From: Butyriboletus loyo
Taxonomy: Eukaryota; Basidiomycota; Agaricomycetes; Boletales; Boletaceae
DNA: 64,000 nt
NCBI GenBank assembly: GCA_038093515.1
Contig: JBBPSI010000078.1
Coordinates: forward strand, 43,739-107,738
Direction: 5' to 3'
Shown: positions 33,664-44,691 of the stretch, piece after piece
How positions within the stretch are numbered: position 1 is the first letter of the stretch
How the letters are laid out: each line of letters opens with the position of its first letter
The notes under the pieces: generated by a model
Seen by the model: only the letters and a program-made list of their open reading frames with translations
Database searches by the model: none
Told to the model about the DNA's origin: nothing
Position numbers and translations under genes: made by a program

Positions 33664-36395
33664 ACTTTTCTCGGCGGCCTGGCGCTGTGCGAAGGGAGGA
33701 CTGTGATCTCCCTCGAACCGACCGTGCTTCCGTTCTTTCACTCTTCCCCCCCCATGCTTGTCTGTTCTTGCACGCTGCTGGCTAGATTCTGCTCGGCTGT
33801 GTCCGTCAGTCTAAACCCATGTTTCCGTAATTATGCCATTCTGGTGATATCCCACGTCAGTTTTCGTATTCGCTGTCGTACAAAATGCTCTCAATGAACC
33901 TAGTCGCGAACGTGTACTTGTACTATATTTTTTCTTGGAAGTTTTTGCTGTATCATTATACGCACCGCTCTCGACCGGACCCCAGTTATGACCCGCATAT
34001 CCGTATTTATGTCTAGAATCTCCAACTTTCTTGATCAGCTATCAATGATTTCGTTATGTGCCACACGTTGGTGGGCAAATCGCATTGTCCTTTTGTCATA
34101 TTGATGGCGTCTGAATACGGTAATTGGAGACGATTCGACCGGGTCTGTCTTTGGCAACGGCGGAACTTTACTGGCTGCGCCTTGTCCCCCCCAAGACCGG
34201 ATCTGTTGATCGTTTCATTCAGCCCATCGCCGGCGTGCGGAGGTAACTCGATCTATAGGGAAATCGCATCGATCGATGGCGCGTGCAATCCATGTACGGG
34301 GATACGTGTATTCTTTCTTACTCCTGGGCGCTCCACGCGCTGGCGAGGGAGAGCTGCCTGGAAACGTCGTTTCTCCAAATAATTACAAGTTCCGAACGGT
34401 ACCCATGTCACGGGAAGGGGGGGGAGTAACGAGGGGAAGGTGTGGGGGAGGCCGGGGGAGTCGGACCTCGAGGCCTCCCATTATTCCGAAGATAGTATCT
34501 GGTTGGGTGGTGGCGCCTTTTTTGCGTGCTGTGGAAACGAACGTATTTTTGTTGAAAAGAGAGAGAGAGAGCGTCCCGCCTTGCGCAATTCAGGTACCTC
34601 CCACCCCTATGTGTATGGCATAATCGACGGTCGGGTGGTAGCGTAATCACCGACAGGAGTCAGCCCGCATCACGGATTCGGGCTTCAGGCTGAGGTGTCC
34701 AGGCGGCAAAGAGGGCGGACACGAGGGCGGACGATCGGGCCAGTGTGTCAGGTTGCCGCTGGTTATCCATGCCATGCTGTATAAAAAAATAAAAAAAAGT
34801 CCCCGGTGTGTTGCGTGTCTCGAGACGCGGAGGGTACGTGGGAGATGAGTCGATGAGAGCCGAAACGAAAGCGAAATCACGTTGTGAGCTTATCGATCCG
34901 GGTATCTCCATTTTCGCGAGGTTGACCCGCAGTCAGAAGTGAATTGATGCGGTGAAATAGGGGGGATGGGGGGAGGGGGGGGGGTAAGTGGCAGAGCTTG
35001 GCACGAGACCGTTTGCGGAACGTGTGTGGGGGGGTTCGTACGAAAAAAGAGCATGTGGATGGCATTTTCGGCGCACGGAAGCGGCCGCCCATGACAAGGA
35101 AATATACAGGATGGCTAGACCATGCCATAACCGCCTCTTTATGGCCACAGATCTCTCTTGGGCTGACTGGCAATGCGCTCCTTTTCCAGCTCCTTCTCAA
35201 TAGACGACAACAATAACAACACGCGCGTTCGAGGCGAGAAGGCTGGACGCTGGACGCCGGACGGGTTAGGGTCATACCCAGGACCTAGGGTAACTGATAC
35301 CGCCGACAATCGTCAGGATCCGGATCTGCAAGGAAGCTCTATCGCGATTGCAGTTCTTTGTGCCAATCATCATCGTCAACAACACAAGGAAACCATCCAC
35401 GAGGAGGGGGTACCGGCGTGGGACGCTGAGCGGGGTCTCCGGTCGGGGGATGATCGCCGAGGGCGTATGGAACGTGCGGAACGAAGCTGACGCGGACACT
35501 TCCGATTGCCACGGGGAGCAGCCAGTTTTCATATGACCTCTCACGGGAGCAGATGCCCCGCAAATGAGTCCTGTTTTCGGATTGCGGTCGTGTCCGCGCT
35601 TTCTGCTGCTGTCAGGAACTGTGTTGGGCAATGGGCCAGCCTCGGATCTGGAGGCTTCGAATTCTCTCGAGGTTTTCGCGGTCCCGCGCCAAAGTAAGAC
35701 CGGAAGGAATGTTTCGTGAGGACCGGGGTGACCCGAAGCATGCCAGAAAACGGGGGGACGAGAACGAGAGAGCGCGGAGAGATGAAAGCCACGGTAAGTC
35801 GTGATTGTTTTTAAAAAAAGGGACGACATGACAGCACCTCGTTTTCCTGATCCGTGGATGGATTTCCCAAACTTGAATCCATCAGCGGCACTCTCCGACC
35901 TGATGGCGAGACCGAGTTGGAAGCCAGACTTTTAGTTCGTTCAGAGGAACGGAGCTTTCATTCCATCGACCCATTTATCGACAGTTCTCTTGGAGAAAAC
36001 GCGGACCAGGCTCGTCGTTTCCGGAAGGCTGTCAAAACGGTGTGTTCTCGGGGGAAGGGTTATTGCCCCAGCCGGCCGCAAGAACGAGCGCAAATTGGTT
36101 CGAGAAAACACAACGAACCAGGTCGACGGGCTCCACGGGCCCTCCTCGTTCCCACTCTACGACCGAAAAATTCGTCTATTGTACATAATCAAGCACATGC
36201 TGACTCTGTCCCCCCAGAGAGGTATATTTCACTGCCCAGACGGTATCTGCGCTCCATCGGCACGAATCACGCGTTGGCGGATGCTGATCGGAACTGGCCC
36301 AAATCCACCGTCAGGTGAGAAGGAAAATGTCATTCATCGCACACGGTTGCTAGACAGCACACTGGTTCCGCGATTGCCACAAGCTCACCACCCCA
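33664..36395. other. Gene-free stretch right of the GATA factor
   Basis: 2.7 kb with no recognisable gene. It has several long G or C runs (around 34416, 34970-34985) and a GA run at 34559-34571. Open frames are short and lack motifs. Confidence 0.5.
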
Positions 36396-38176
36396 TCAGG
36401 CCGCTGTACGCCCTGCCTTGTTTGAAGGCAACCGATATCCACCCTCTGCGATATCGCGCGCTGTCTCGTCGAAAACCAACGAAGCGTGTACTTCCGCATC
36501 AAAGCCTAGCAACCATTCCGGCATAGGCAGATCGAGTTCCTCTCCATTCTTGTCGCCGATCTCTGCGCGATGCCATTTGTCCCGCGTCGTTTCTCCCATT
36601 CGCTGTGCCTTGGACACACGTTCGTACCTAGCTAGTCTCAGTCGTGTACGAGTGATAGAACATGGCCCAATCCCACCGAATTGCTTCCCATGTTCTGGCA
36701 GCCAGAGGGACCTTGTCCCTCCCCGCCATCTTGAGTACTACGGCAAGAGCGACGCCGTCTTCGATGGCCTGGGATGCACCCTGCGTGCTCGTCCTTGTAT
36801 CATCCGATCAATGAAACGTCGAGGTAACCAAGCAACACTCACGGAAGGAAAGGGTGAGCAGCATCGCCAATCAACAAGACCCGCCCACGTTCGCTGACCC
36901 AGCTCGGTAATGGGTCGTGAACGATAAGCTTCCAATCCACACAAGATGGGGCCTTGGAGATCACAGCAGCACATCGTGGATCCCATCCCTTGACGATTTC
37001 CAACACGTCTTCGATTCGTCCAGGTATGGACCACACACCCTCGACGTACTCGGTATCCCTAATATACCGATCAGCGCCAGGAAGACACATGCATGCACCA
37101 GCGTCGTCGTCCTCACTTGTGTGTGATCACCCAGGATATCCGTTTCCCTCCGCTGGAAGCGGCAGCAAGAAAATGAACGTCTTTACCTAGGGTACATCAC
37201 GTTGAGCATCTCGAGCCGTTGCCCCGCTGACGACGCGTTCGAATTTACCGATCCATGCATAGAGCACATCGCTATCTTTGCAGAGAAAATCCGTGAGCGG
37301 ATCGGTATCCACCCCGCGTTCTTTTCCATCAAACCATGCTCGATAAATCGCATACCCAGATGGACGCGGACGATCGTCGTACCCCTGTCGAAAAAAAAGG
37401 AAAAGAAAAAGAAAAAAAGCGTCACGTCATGCGATCCGCCCTCGAAACGTAAAAATGCTCGCCAACACATATTTGCGCGCACCGCTCTTGATGCCGTCCG
37501 CTGCGACGACCACGTCTGCCTGTAATCTTTCACCCGAGCGCAGGACGACCCCCGCCCACTCGCGTTCGTCGTCCTCCCAGTAGTCAACGACTTCTTGTCC
37601 CATGCGGACCTCTATTCCCAGTGACACTGCATGGCGGAAGAGGACGTCGTGAATGAGCGCGCGATGACCTGCGTAGCTGTGACTGCCGAACACGGGTGAG
37701 GGCAGGGGTTGAACTCGGATGAGTTCACCCAAGTAATCGTGTAATCGCAGCTCCGGAGCGTGGGCACAGATCTCCCATAGCCTATCAAGGGGGCACGTCA
37801 GCCGGGCACATCGACGCTATAGGCACGTACTCGTCGTGAAGGCCCCAACGCGCGAGAATACGTCCGACGTTCGCGCCGAGACTGATGACCTGATCAAACC
37901 GTCGCTTGTAAGCACACGTTGATCGCACCGAGGAACACTGACGCATCGCATAAGGAAGAGGAGACGCACATCACCTGTCCACATTCGATGGCCATGCATC
38001 AACCGCCATCACCCAAACGAATCCGGCTCACCTAGTATCCCAAACTTCTTGACTTTTTCTAGAACGACGACGTCGTGCCCCTTGCGCTTGCATTCAATGG
38101 CACATCCCAGACCGGCATAGCCGGCCCCAACGATGATCACGCGGACGACTTCCGATGCTTCAGAATGGTCAGTCAT
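36396..38176 (-). CDS. FAD-dependent monooxygenase (salicylate hydroxylase-like), intact copy
   Basis: A multi-exon gene starting at the ATG at 38176. Exon 1 (38176-38013) has the FAD-binding motif VVRVIIVGAGYAGLGCAIEC; exon 2 is 37881-37831. Next come LGELIRVQPLPSP, GHRALIHDVLFRHAVSLGIE, VVVAADGIKSGARKYV, RPRPSGYAIYRAWFDGKE, KDVHFLAAASSGGKRISWVI, then WSIPGRIEDVLEIVKGWDP and the second FAD/NAD motif RVLLIGDAAHPFLP with GASQAIEDGVALAVVL. The end is KAQRMGETTRDKWHRAEIG plus a ~45-residue tail. All key motifs are whole. Group A flavoprotein monooxygenases hydroxylate aromatic rings using NAD(P)H; substrate unknown. Two dead copies lie upstream on the same strand. The junction after exon 3 (near 37455) is uncertain. 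Confidence 0.85.
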
Positions 38177-39028
38177 CGTCGGGATGCTCGTGCGTGCGCA
38201 GCTCTCTCCAAGAGACTCGTCGATGCTCTGGGCGTTTCAGGTGGGTACGGTTTTTATTCCTCTGATGGCGCACATATCCTTTTTTTTTCGTGCGATGGAC
38301 GGGCCAAGATCAATGTCCGTGCATCGGCCACCCGCAGCTTATCTCCAAGCAAAAAAAGCCCGCGCCAGGTACATTGTTCCATCCGACCTTTCGGCTGGTA
38401 AGCGGCTAATTCTAGCACAAGTTGAGCATGATCTTTATTTAAAGCGACATGTCTTTCGTGGTGTATTTCGGCACGGAAGGGAGCTGGATAACAGCATGTA
38501 CCTGAACCTGGACATCGCAACGTCGTCTGGTTGGCGAATGGGAGCCCAGTGTCGATTAGCAGGAGAATGCGAACGAACTTCGGGCCCACCGATATTTGTT
38601 CATCTGTCGTATCAGGGACCCGATTAGAAGCCATCGTTGATTCATGGTACCCTCGTTAGACAGGTCTGAGCAAAAATGGACCGCGAGCATCGGAAATGAT
38701 TCTAAACAATCGAGCACTTGTGCAAGCGTGGGTAACCGATAGCCTTCTCGCTCAGTTCTCCTCGTAACGTCTCCATAGATGGAATCTGCATGGAGCCCAG
38801 CATAGGCGAACAGGCCGCCTAGGCCGTGGCGTGACCAAACATCCACCACGATCATCGGGATTCGCTTGATACCACTCATCACGCGCTGACCGCCCGTGAG
38901 GTACGCATCTCGACCCGCTGATACCTGACGTTACTCTGTCAATGTATTCCCTCTGGGCGCTTTACGGTTAGACGACGCACCTGACACACTCCCAGTAGTC
39001 GAGGACTTGATGGATGTTTCTCCGCGGG

Positions 39029-40145
39029 TCAGAGAACGACGGCTAACGTGACACCCATCTTCAATCGCTGGCGAAACGCCTTGAGCGAATATTCACATTG
39101 GACATGGTGAGGTGTTTCATCAAACATGACCGAGGAAATGAATACATGGTAAAAACTGATGGGCATTGCTGATCCACGTCGAGAGTGGATCGTGCACAGC
39201 CAGCTTTCGAGCAACGCAGGCTGGGCCGTTGGAAAGCCCAGTGCAGTGCAGATCCCATCCGTCGACTATCTTCAAGAATTCCCGTAGGAATATCCATTCA
39301 TCCAAGAGTAGCGTGTCATCTCCGCGTCAGATAAACGGCGTCAATAGAATATTGACCGAGTAAAGACAGTTATGACCCTCATCACCCAGAATTGTTTCCC
39401 CATTTCGACTGGAGGTTAACATGTCCGCACTTTAGCCTGGGACGGGTAAGCTAGATATGCCGTTGCTTTCGCTATATGCTTACCGATCCGTCCATAGACT
39501 GCGTCTCCGTCTGCGCACAGGGTCCTTGTCGACCTCTTGCTCGGCAGCATCAAACTAGGCTCGATAGGCTACATCCTCGGCGCATCGTATGACCCTGTGA
39601 TTCGGTTCGAGTATTCAAAAGAAAACAGTCGTGCAGCAGGTCGGAAGCGAATGAGTTCACTCGGGTAGCGGCAAAGGTTGGGACCAGGATGGTGCCTACA
39701 AATGGACCCAGCCTGCGTGTTCGTCTGAGCTCGACAGATAAGGGGAACAGGACACCGCACGGGCTATGCACGTTGCACGTAGAGCGTAACCCTCATCCAA
39801 GGATACGACCCGCGTTCGGTGCTAGACTAGACTCCAAATCTGTATTGAACCGAGCGTCCATTCGACGCACGTGGCTGGCATCAAAGAGTCGTTTAAAGCT
39901 CCAACCGACGTCGCCTGGAATAAACGGAACGGAAAGAGGGACGATACCGTGAGGACCCATGCTTTTTCGATGCGGGGGGGGGGGTTAGGAAAAAAAAGGA
40001 GGGAAACGAAAAAGAAACCCACCATGTGTCTTTCGCTCGTTCACTCCTTTTTCTAGGACGTCCACCTCGTCGCTCTTTCCGAGTAACGACGCTCGATGGT
40101 GCATGTCGAGTCCCCTGTAGTAATCGATGCTTACGATGACGATCT
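39029..40145 (-). pseudogene. Decayed copy of the FAD monooxygenase (copy 2)
   Basis: Fragments match the intact neighbour in order but in different frames. Near 40140-40030: IVIVSIDYYRG...DVLEKG in place of the FAD-binding motif and its VVVLEK strand. Near 39870-39795: SLAPNAGRILG followed by a stop. Near 39690: YPSELIRFRPAARLFSFEYS. Near 39300-39130: FLKIVDGWDLHCTGLS and KLAVHDPLSTWIS. The GDAAHP motif has been lost. Near 39095-39030 the segment QGVSPAIEDG is followed in another frame by GVTLAVVL, showing a frameshift. The coding sequence is broken several times, so no functional product is expected. Confidence 0.75.
39977..39987 (+). repeat. Poly-G run
   Basis: About ten consecutive G residues, inside the decayed monooxygenase copy. 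Confidence 0.6.
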
Positions 40146-40312
40146 TGATGCCGGAGCTACTTACCGGGGAGGAGGGCGGGGCGGGGCGTGGAGGAGCGGC
40201 AACACGCTCGAATTCGGTATTTCATGCCGAACCAAGGGCGTGACGCCTCGTAGAACCGAACGAACCATGTTCTCCTCCCTCTTTCCAGTGAATGGTCGGA
40301 AACGTCCTTGGT

Positions 40313-40351
40313 GACCGACCGACTGACCGACCGACCGGTGATGATGATGAT
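40313..40351 (+). repeat. ACCG tetranucleotide and ATG trinucleotide run
   Basis: An imperfect array of ACCG-type units is followed directly by about four ATG units. Confidence 0.8.
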
Positions 40352-40551
40352 GACCCGAGAAACAAACCCCTGCGGGGAGACAAACGCCACGCTCGATCGA
40401 TCGTATGCGACAGGCCGTTGGGGCCAATCGCAGCTGCACACACGCTGAGGCCGCACAGAATGGCGCTCTAGCTCTAGGGGAGGGGAGGAGCGAACGGGTT
40501 AAACGACCTACACCGCTCGAGTCGAACCAACGCCACTCGAGACTCGGAGGG

Positions 40552-40589
40552 GAGTCGGAGGAGAGTCAGAGGAGAGTCAGAGGAGAGTC
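40552..40589 (+). repeat. 11-bp tandem repeat, about 3.5 copies
   Basis: The unit is GAGTCAGAGGA; the first copy has one change (GAGTCGGAGGA). Confidence 0.85.
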
Positions 40590-40746
40590 CGACGCCGCCT
40601 TCACCTTCACTCCTTCATTCCTTCACTGAGGGTCATGTTCAGATCGCGTTCACGAGGGTTCCTCGGACCCTTCTGTGGTTCGTTCGCCCCTCGATTGTTT
40701 GACCCGTGAGATCTGGGAAATTGTCGTCGACGACCGACCCTCATGG

Positions 40747-40770
40747 GATGGATGGATGGATGGATGGATG
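40747..40770 (+). repeat. (GATG)6 microsatellite
   Basis: Six perfect GATG units in sequence otherwise without features. Confidence 0.95.
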
Positions 40771-41329
40771 GGTCATGGCACGCCGATCGGCTAACTTGAC
40801 CCGACGCAGTATAGCGGCTGAGCTAGTCTAGCACGACGTTCGATTGCGTCCGACGGTCGTGAACAAAAACGTCGTCTGACAATCTATGTAGTGACATCAA
40901 GGGCAGTCGATACCCGTTCTCAAGGGTGTCTTTCTTTCACGACGTCCTCGTAGGCATCACCCCTCACTGGCATCGAAGGCAAATAACCACTCAAATCACC
41001 AAGTTTCGACTGATCATCACGTCACTTGGTGTGCACTCCCGGATCTCCTACAAGCTGAGCAAGTACTGAAGGAAATAAAGTCACTGAAGTGGTGGTCGAG
41101 GCACACGAGTCGAGAGTCAGCAGCAAGGTCGAATAGAATATTTTATTTCATGATGGGAACCAACCCAAAAAAAACCATCCATAATGAAATCGGTGCATTA
41201 CAAGCATGCACTTTGAGACAGGCGTGGAAGCAAAAACTTCGCCCTCAAATTTCACCAACTTTATGTATTTTCAGTACGACACGATGCGAGTGTGCTGTGG
41301 TGGGAAAGATGACTGGGCGAATGGACGAC

Positions 41330-42760
41330 TCACCAAAGCTTATCTGTTCCAATGCTCTCACTCTAAGAGGTGCCTGCGACGTGCAGCACGGCAGCCATTG
41401 TCGCGCCATTCTCTATTACTTGGGAGCCTCCCTGTTGACTCGTGTTATATTGTGAAACGTATCATTGAGTCATACAATCTCCCATTGGAAGCGGGTTCAT
41501 ACCCATGGGAAGAATGGGCGAACAACCCCATATAATCCGTGCTGTCCTGTTGATTTATGTCGGAAGAGGATCATGAATAATAAGCTTCTACTCGAATGGA
41601 AGGTGCCTTGGATAAAATGGTCGCACGTCGAGGGTCCTGTCAACGACGTTAAGAATGTCTTCCATTTTACCGAGGAACGACCATGAATCGGAAATTTCAA
41701 TGTCGTCCCTACGATATAGTTTGTTCGCGTCCGATTTATTGGGAGAGGGCAACAAATTTTTTTTTTCCCACTTTCGAATGATCACCCAGGATGTGGATGT
41801 TTCCTTTCCGTCGCGTGGAAGAAGCCAGAAATATACATCTCGGCAGGGGAAGCATTCTCTCGACGTGCTTCGTCGCAAAGAACGTTTAATTCTCACCTAT
41901 CCATCCACATCTATAAGAATAGTCACCGTCTTACATAGGCGGTCTTTTAGGGGGTCCTTGTCCCCCCCTTGTTCCTCGGCGTCGAGCCATGTCTCCTGTG
42001 TGTCCGGAAGAACATGACTGATCCTTGCATTCATATCAGATAGGTGTGATAATGATTACATATAGCAAAAACACAGAATGGGGATAAACGCACCGAATGT
42101 TACTATCTCGCTCGAGTCTTAACGCCGTCAGCGACAATTGTGAGATCAGCTTCAAACTTGCCTCGTGTGACAAAAAATCGCTCACCCTTTGCTCTATGTT
42201 CAAGATACCAAGATACCAACCGACACCGTTGAAGTGAATTTCAACGCCAATTGATACAGCGTATTCGTATATGACTTTGTGAATCTCCGCACGATGTCCG
42301 TCGTGGCCGTAAGCAGCCCACGCGGCTGTTCGCGGACGACCTCGCCCAAGTAATTGTGCAAAATGAGCGTATCAAAATGACGACAAATAGGCCGAATTCT
42401 AGAAGGCACGATAGAACGCTTCAGACCTGTGGCCGCCACATCACATTAATGAATACTGATCGTGAAGGCCCCAGCGTTGTGTGATTCGACCGGTATTGGG
42501 CATAAGGCTGATGAACTGATTCATAAAACAGTTCAGTTCTACAGCATGCCCATCCTTGAGGGGCGTACTAGTCTCCTTCATTTAACAAGTGAAAAACACG
42601 TTTAGTTCACCGGCTAATGATCACTCACCGAGGACTTTCAACTCGGGGATCTTCTCGAAAATCTTGTACCCGTGACCCATTCGCTTACACTCGATATGCG
42701 AGGACAACGTAACCACATCCGACGGCGACGACGACGACGCTCGAGGTCTTGCGTGGGGTT
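41330..42760 (-). pseudogene. Decayed copy of the FAD monooxygenase (copy 3)
   Basis: This copy is degraded but easy to follow. Near 42740 a VGCGY remnant of the FAD motif lies in one frame and HIECKRMGHGYKIFEKIP continues in another. Near 42370: HNYLGEVVREQPRG, then GHRAEIHKVIYEYAVSIGVE in a shifted frame. Near 41820-41650: DVYFWLLPRDGKETSTSWVI and WSFLGKMEDILNVVDRT. Near 41585: KLIIHDPLPT followed by a stop codon where the intact copy has Trp. Near 41425-41370: GGSQVIENGATMAAVLHVAG then a stop. Several frameshifts and stops make it non-functional. Confidence 0.82.
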
Positions 42761-43257
42761 CTTGATCTATCCAAGTGTATGAGACTAGAAGAAACCGACT
42801 TGTTAAAAGGATGACATCCGTTTCACGCTGCAACCATAACATATGGATAACAGTTCACCAGAACGACGAGTGCATGGTGGTGGCATGACCACTAAAGGTA
42901 CTGGGAATACCTGCGACACGAACCAGATAACACAAAGTCAAGACTGGCTGAGGGGATAAAATGTTTGGCGCCGTCCGATTTCTACGCGACGTTTGAGGTT
43001 TGCGTCATATGACAATGAATGTGCAGCCTGACCATTAGAACTCGATGTACGAGTTTATCGAGAGTGACAACCGTTGACCGAGTCGATTGACTGTGATACA
43101 TTCCGGCGTTTGTGGAGGCGGGTGGAATCAACAATGGCCGGCTGTGCCCATAGAAACACATGAAAGTTTCACACCCGGATGTATAAACCGCCTCGGCCTT
43201 CCAGCTCGTCCAACTTCTTGGTCTCACATCAACTTGAACGGCAACTCATAAACTAAC
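42761..43257. other. Intergenic region, promoter side of the thiolase gene
   Basis: About 0.5 kb without a recognisable gene. It contains the thiolase promoter and a CT-rich leader before the ATG at 43258. Confidence 0.5.
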
Positions 43258-44691
43258 ATGTCCAGCGCAAAGACAAACGTTCTTGCAAAGCACGATAACG
43301 ATGTCGTAATCCTCGCTGCAGTTCGGACTGCGCTGACCAAGGTACCATCATCCACCGCTGCAGCTAACCATCGTGTTCACGTTCTTTCTGTAGGGCAGAA
43401 AGGGCGGCTTTAAGGACACGCGGCCGGAGGAACTCTTGTCCGGTGTATTACGCGCAGCATACACCAGAGCACGTGTAAATCCAGCCCTCATCGAGGATAT
43501 TGCTGTGGGTAATGTCCTTCCGCCTGGCGGTGGTTCCAACGCAGCCCGAATGGCTGCCCTACACTCTGGCATCCCCAATACCGCTTCAGTCAACACCGTC
43601 AATCGACAATGTTCGTCTGGCCTCTCCGCTGTGAATCAAATCGCCAACGAAATATTGGCGGGCCAGATCGACATTGGGATTGGTAAGCTTCCTCGCATGT
43701 TCAGTTACCGTCACTCATGTCAGTTCACTATCAGGAGCTGGTGTGGAGTCTATGACATTCGGATGGGGCGGTGGATCGCTTCCTGATGGCTGGTCGCCAA
43801 CTGTCCTCGCCAATCAAGAATCGGAAGACTGTCTCATTCCCATGGGTATCACCTCCGAGAATGTCGCTGCCGATTTTGGCATTCCTCGGCAGGCGCAGGA
43901 CAAGTTCGCCGCAGAGTCATTCCAGAAGGCTGCGGTAGCCCAGAAGGCTGGGAAGTTCAAGGATGAGATCGTACCCCTCAAAGTCACAGTAATCGACCCG
44001 AAGACCGAAAAGGCCATCGATGTTGTCGTGGACGCAGACGACGGTATCCGCGATGGTGTTACAGCCGAAAGCCTTTCGAAACTGAAACCTGCCTTCAAGA
44101 ATGACGGTTCGACCCACGCTGGTAGGCCGACATTGCACGATCTCTGAATTTGTAACTCAATCCACTTCCCTTCAGGCAATGCTTCACAGGTCTCCGACGG
44201 CGCTGCAGCCGTCGTTCTCACTCGCCGTTCGGTTGCTAAACGCCTTGGTCTCCCCATCATTGGCAAATACGTTGCTGCTGCGGTGGTTGGCGTTCCGCCT
44301 CGGATCATGGGTGTGGGGCCTGCCTACGCTATTCCCAAGGTTTTGGAAAAGACCGGTCTCTCCAAGGGTGACGTGGATTTTTACGAGATCAACGAAGCCT
44401 TTGCATCGCAAGCCATTTACTCTGTCAACAAACTTGGGATTCCATTCGGTAAAGTGAACGTGAACGGTGGCGCCATCGCCATTGGGCATCCTCTTGGTTG
44501 TAGTACGTCTCTCTCGTTATCTTTGTCATGACCGCCCCAGACTGATTCATTCATCCATAACCGCAGCTGGAGCACGGCAAATTGCTACTGGCTTGAACAT
44601 CGCTAAGCAGAGGAATGAGAGAATATTTGTGACGAGTATGTGTATAGGTTCCGGGATGGGAATGGCTGCTGTTTTCGTCAGCGAGCACTGA
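43258..44691 (+). CDS. 3-ketoacyl-CoA thiolase (acetyl-CoA acyltransferase)
   Basis: Five exons (43258-43341, 43394-43682, 43735-44121, 44176-44502, 44567-44691) give 403 residues. The nucleophile is Cys101 in VNRQCSSGLSAV; the other catalytic motifs are NEAFASQA, NGGAIAIGHPLGCTGARQ and CIGSGMGMAAVF. The enzyme splits 3-ketoacyl-CoA in the last step of beta-oxidation. The sequence is closest to the fungal peroxisomal POT1/FOX3 type, but it ends in VSEH (no PTS1) and the N-terminus MSSAKTNVLAKHD only loosely resembles a PTS2 (K-x6-H), so its location is uncertain. It lies between the dead monooxygenase copy and the hydrolase relic and is itself intact. Confidence 0.93.

Larger units (their letters stand above)
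40146..41329. other. Spacer between the two decayed monooxygenase copies
   Basis: 1.2 kb containing only simple repeats (listed separately) and no coding-like frame. Confidence 0.5.

Noticed and set aside
28431..36395. Possible transposable element in the gene-free stretches
   Set aside because: I looked for reverse-transcriptase, integrase or transposase motifs, terminal repeats and poly-A tails and saw none. A library search could still find an old element.
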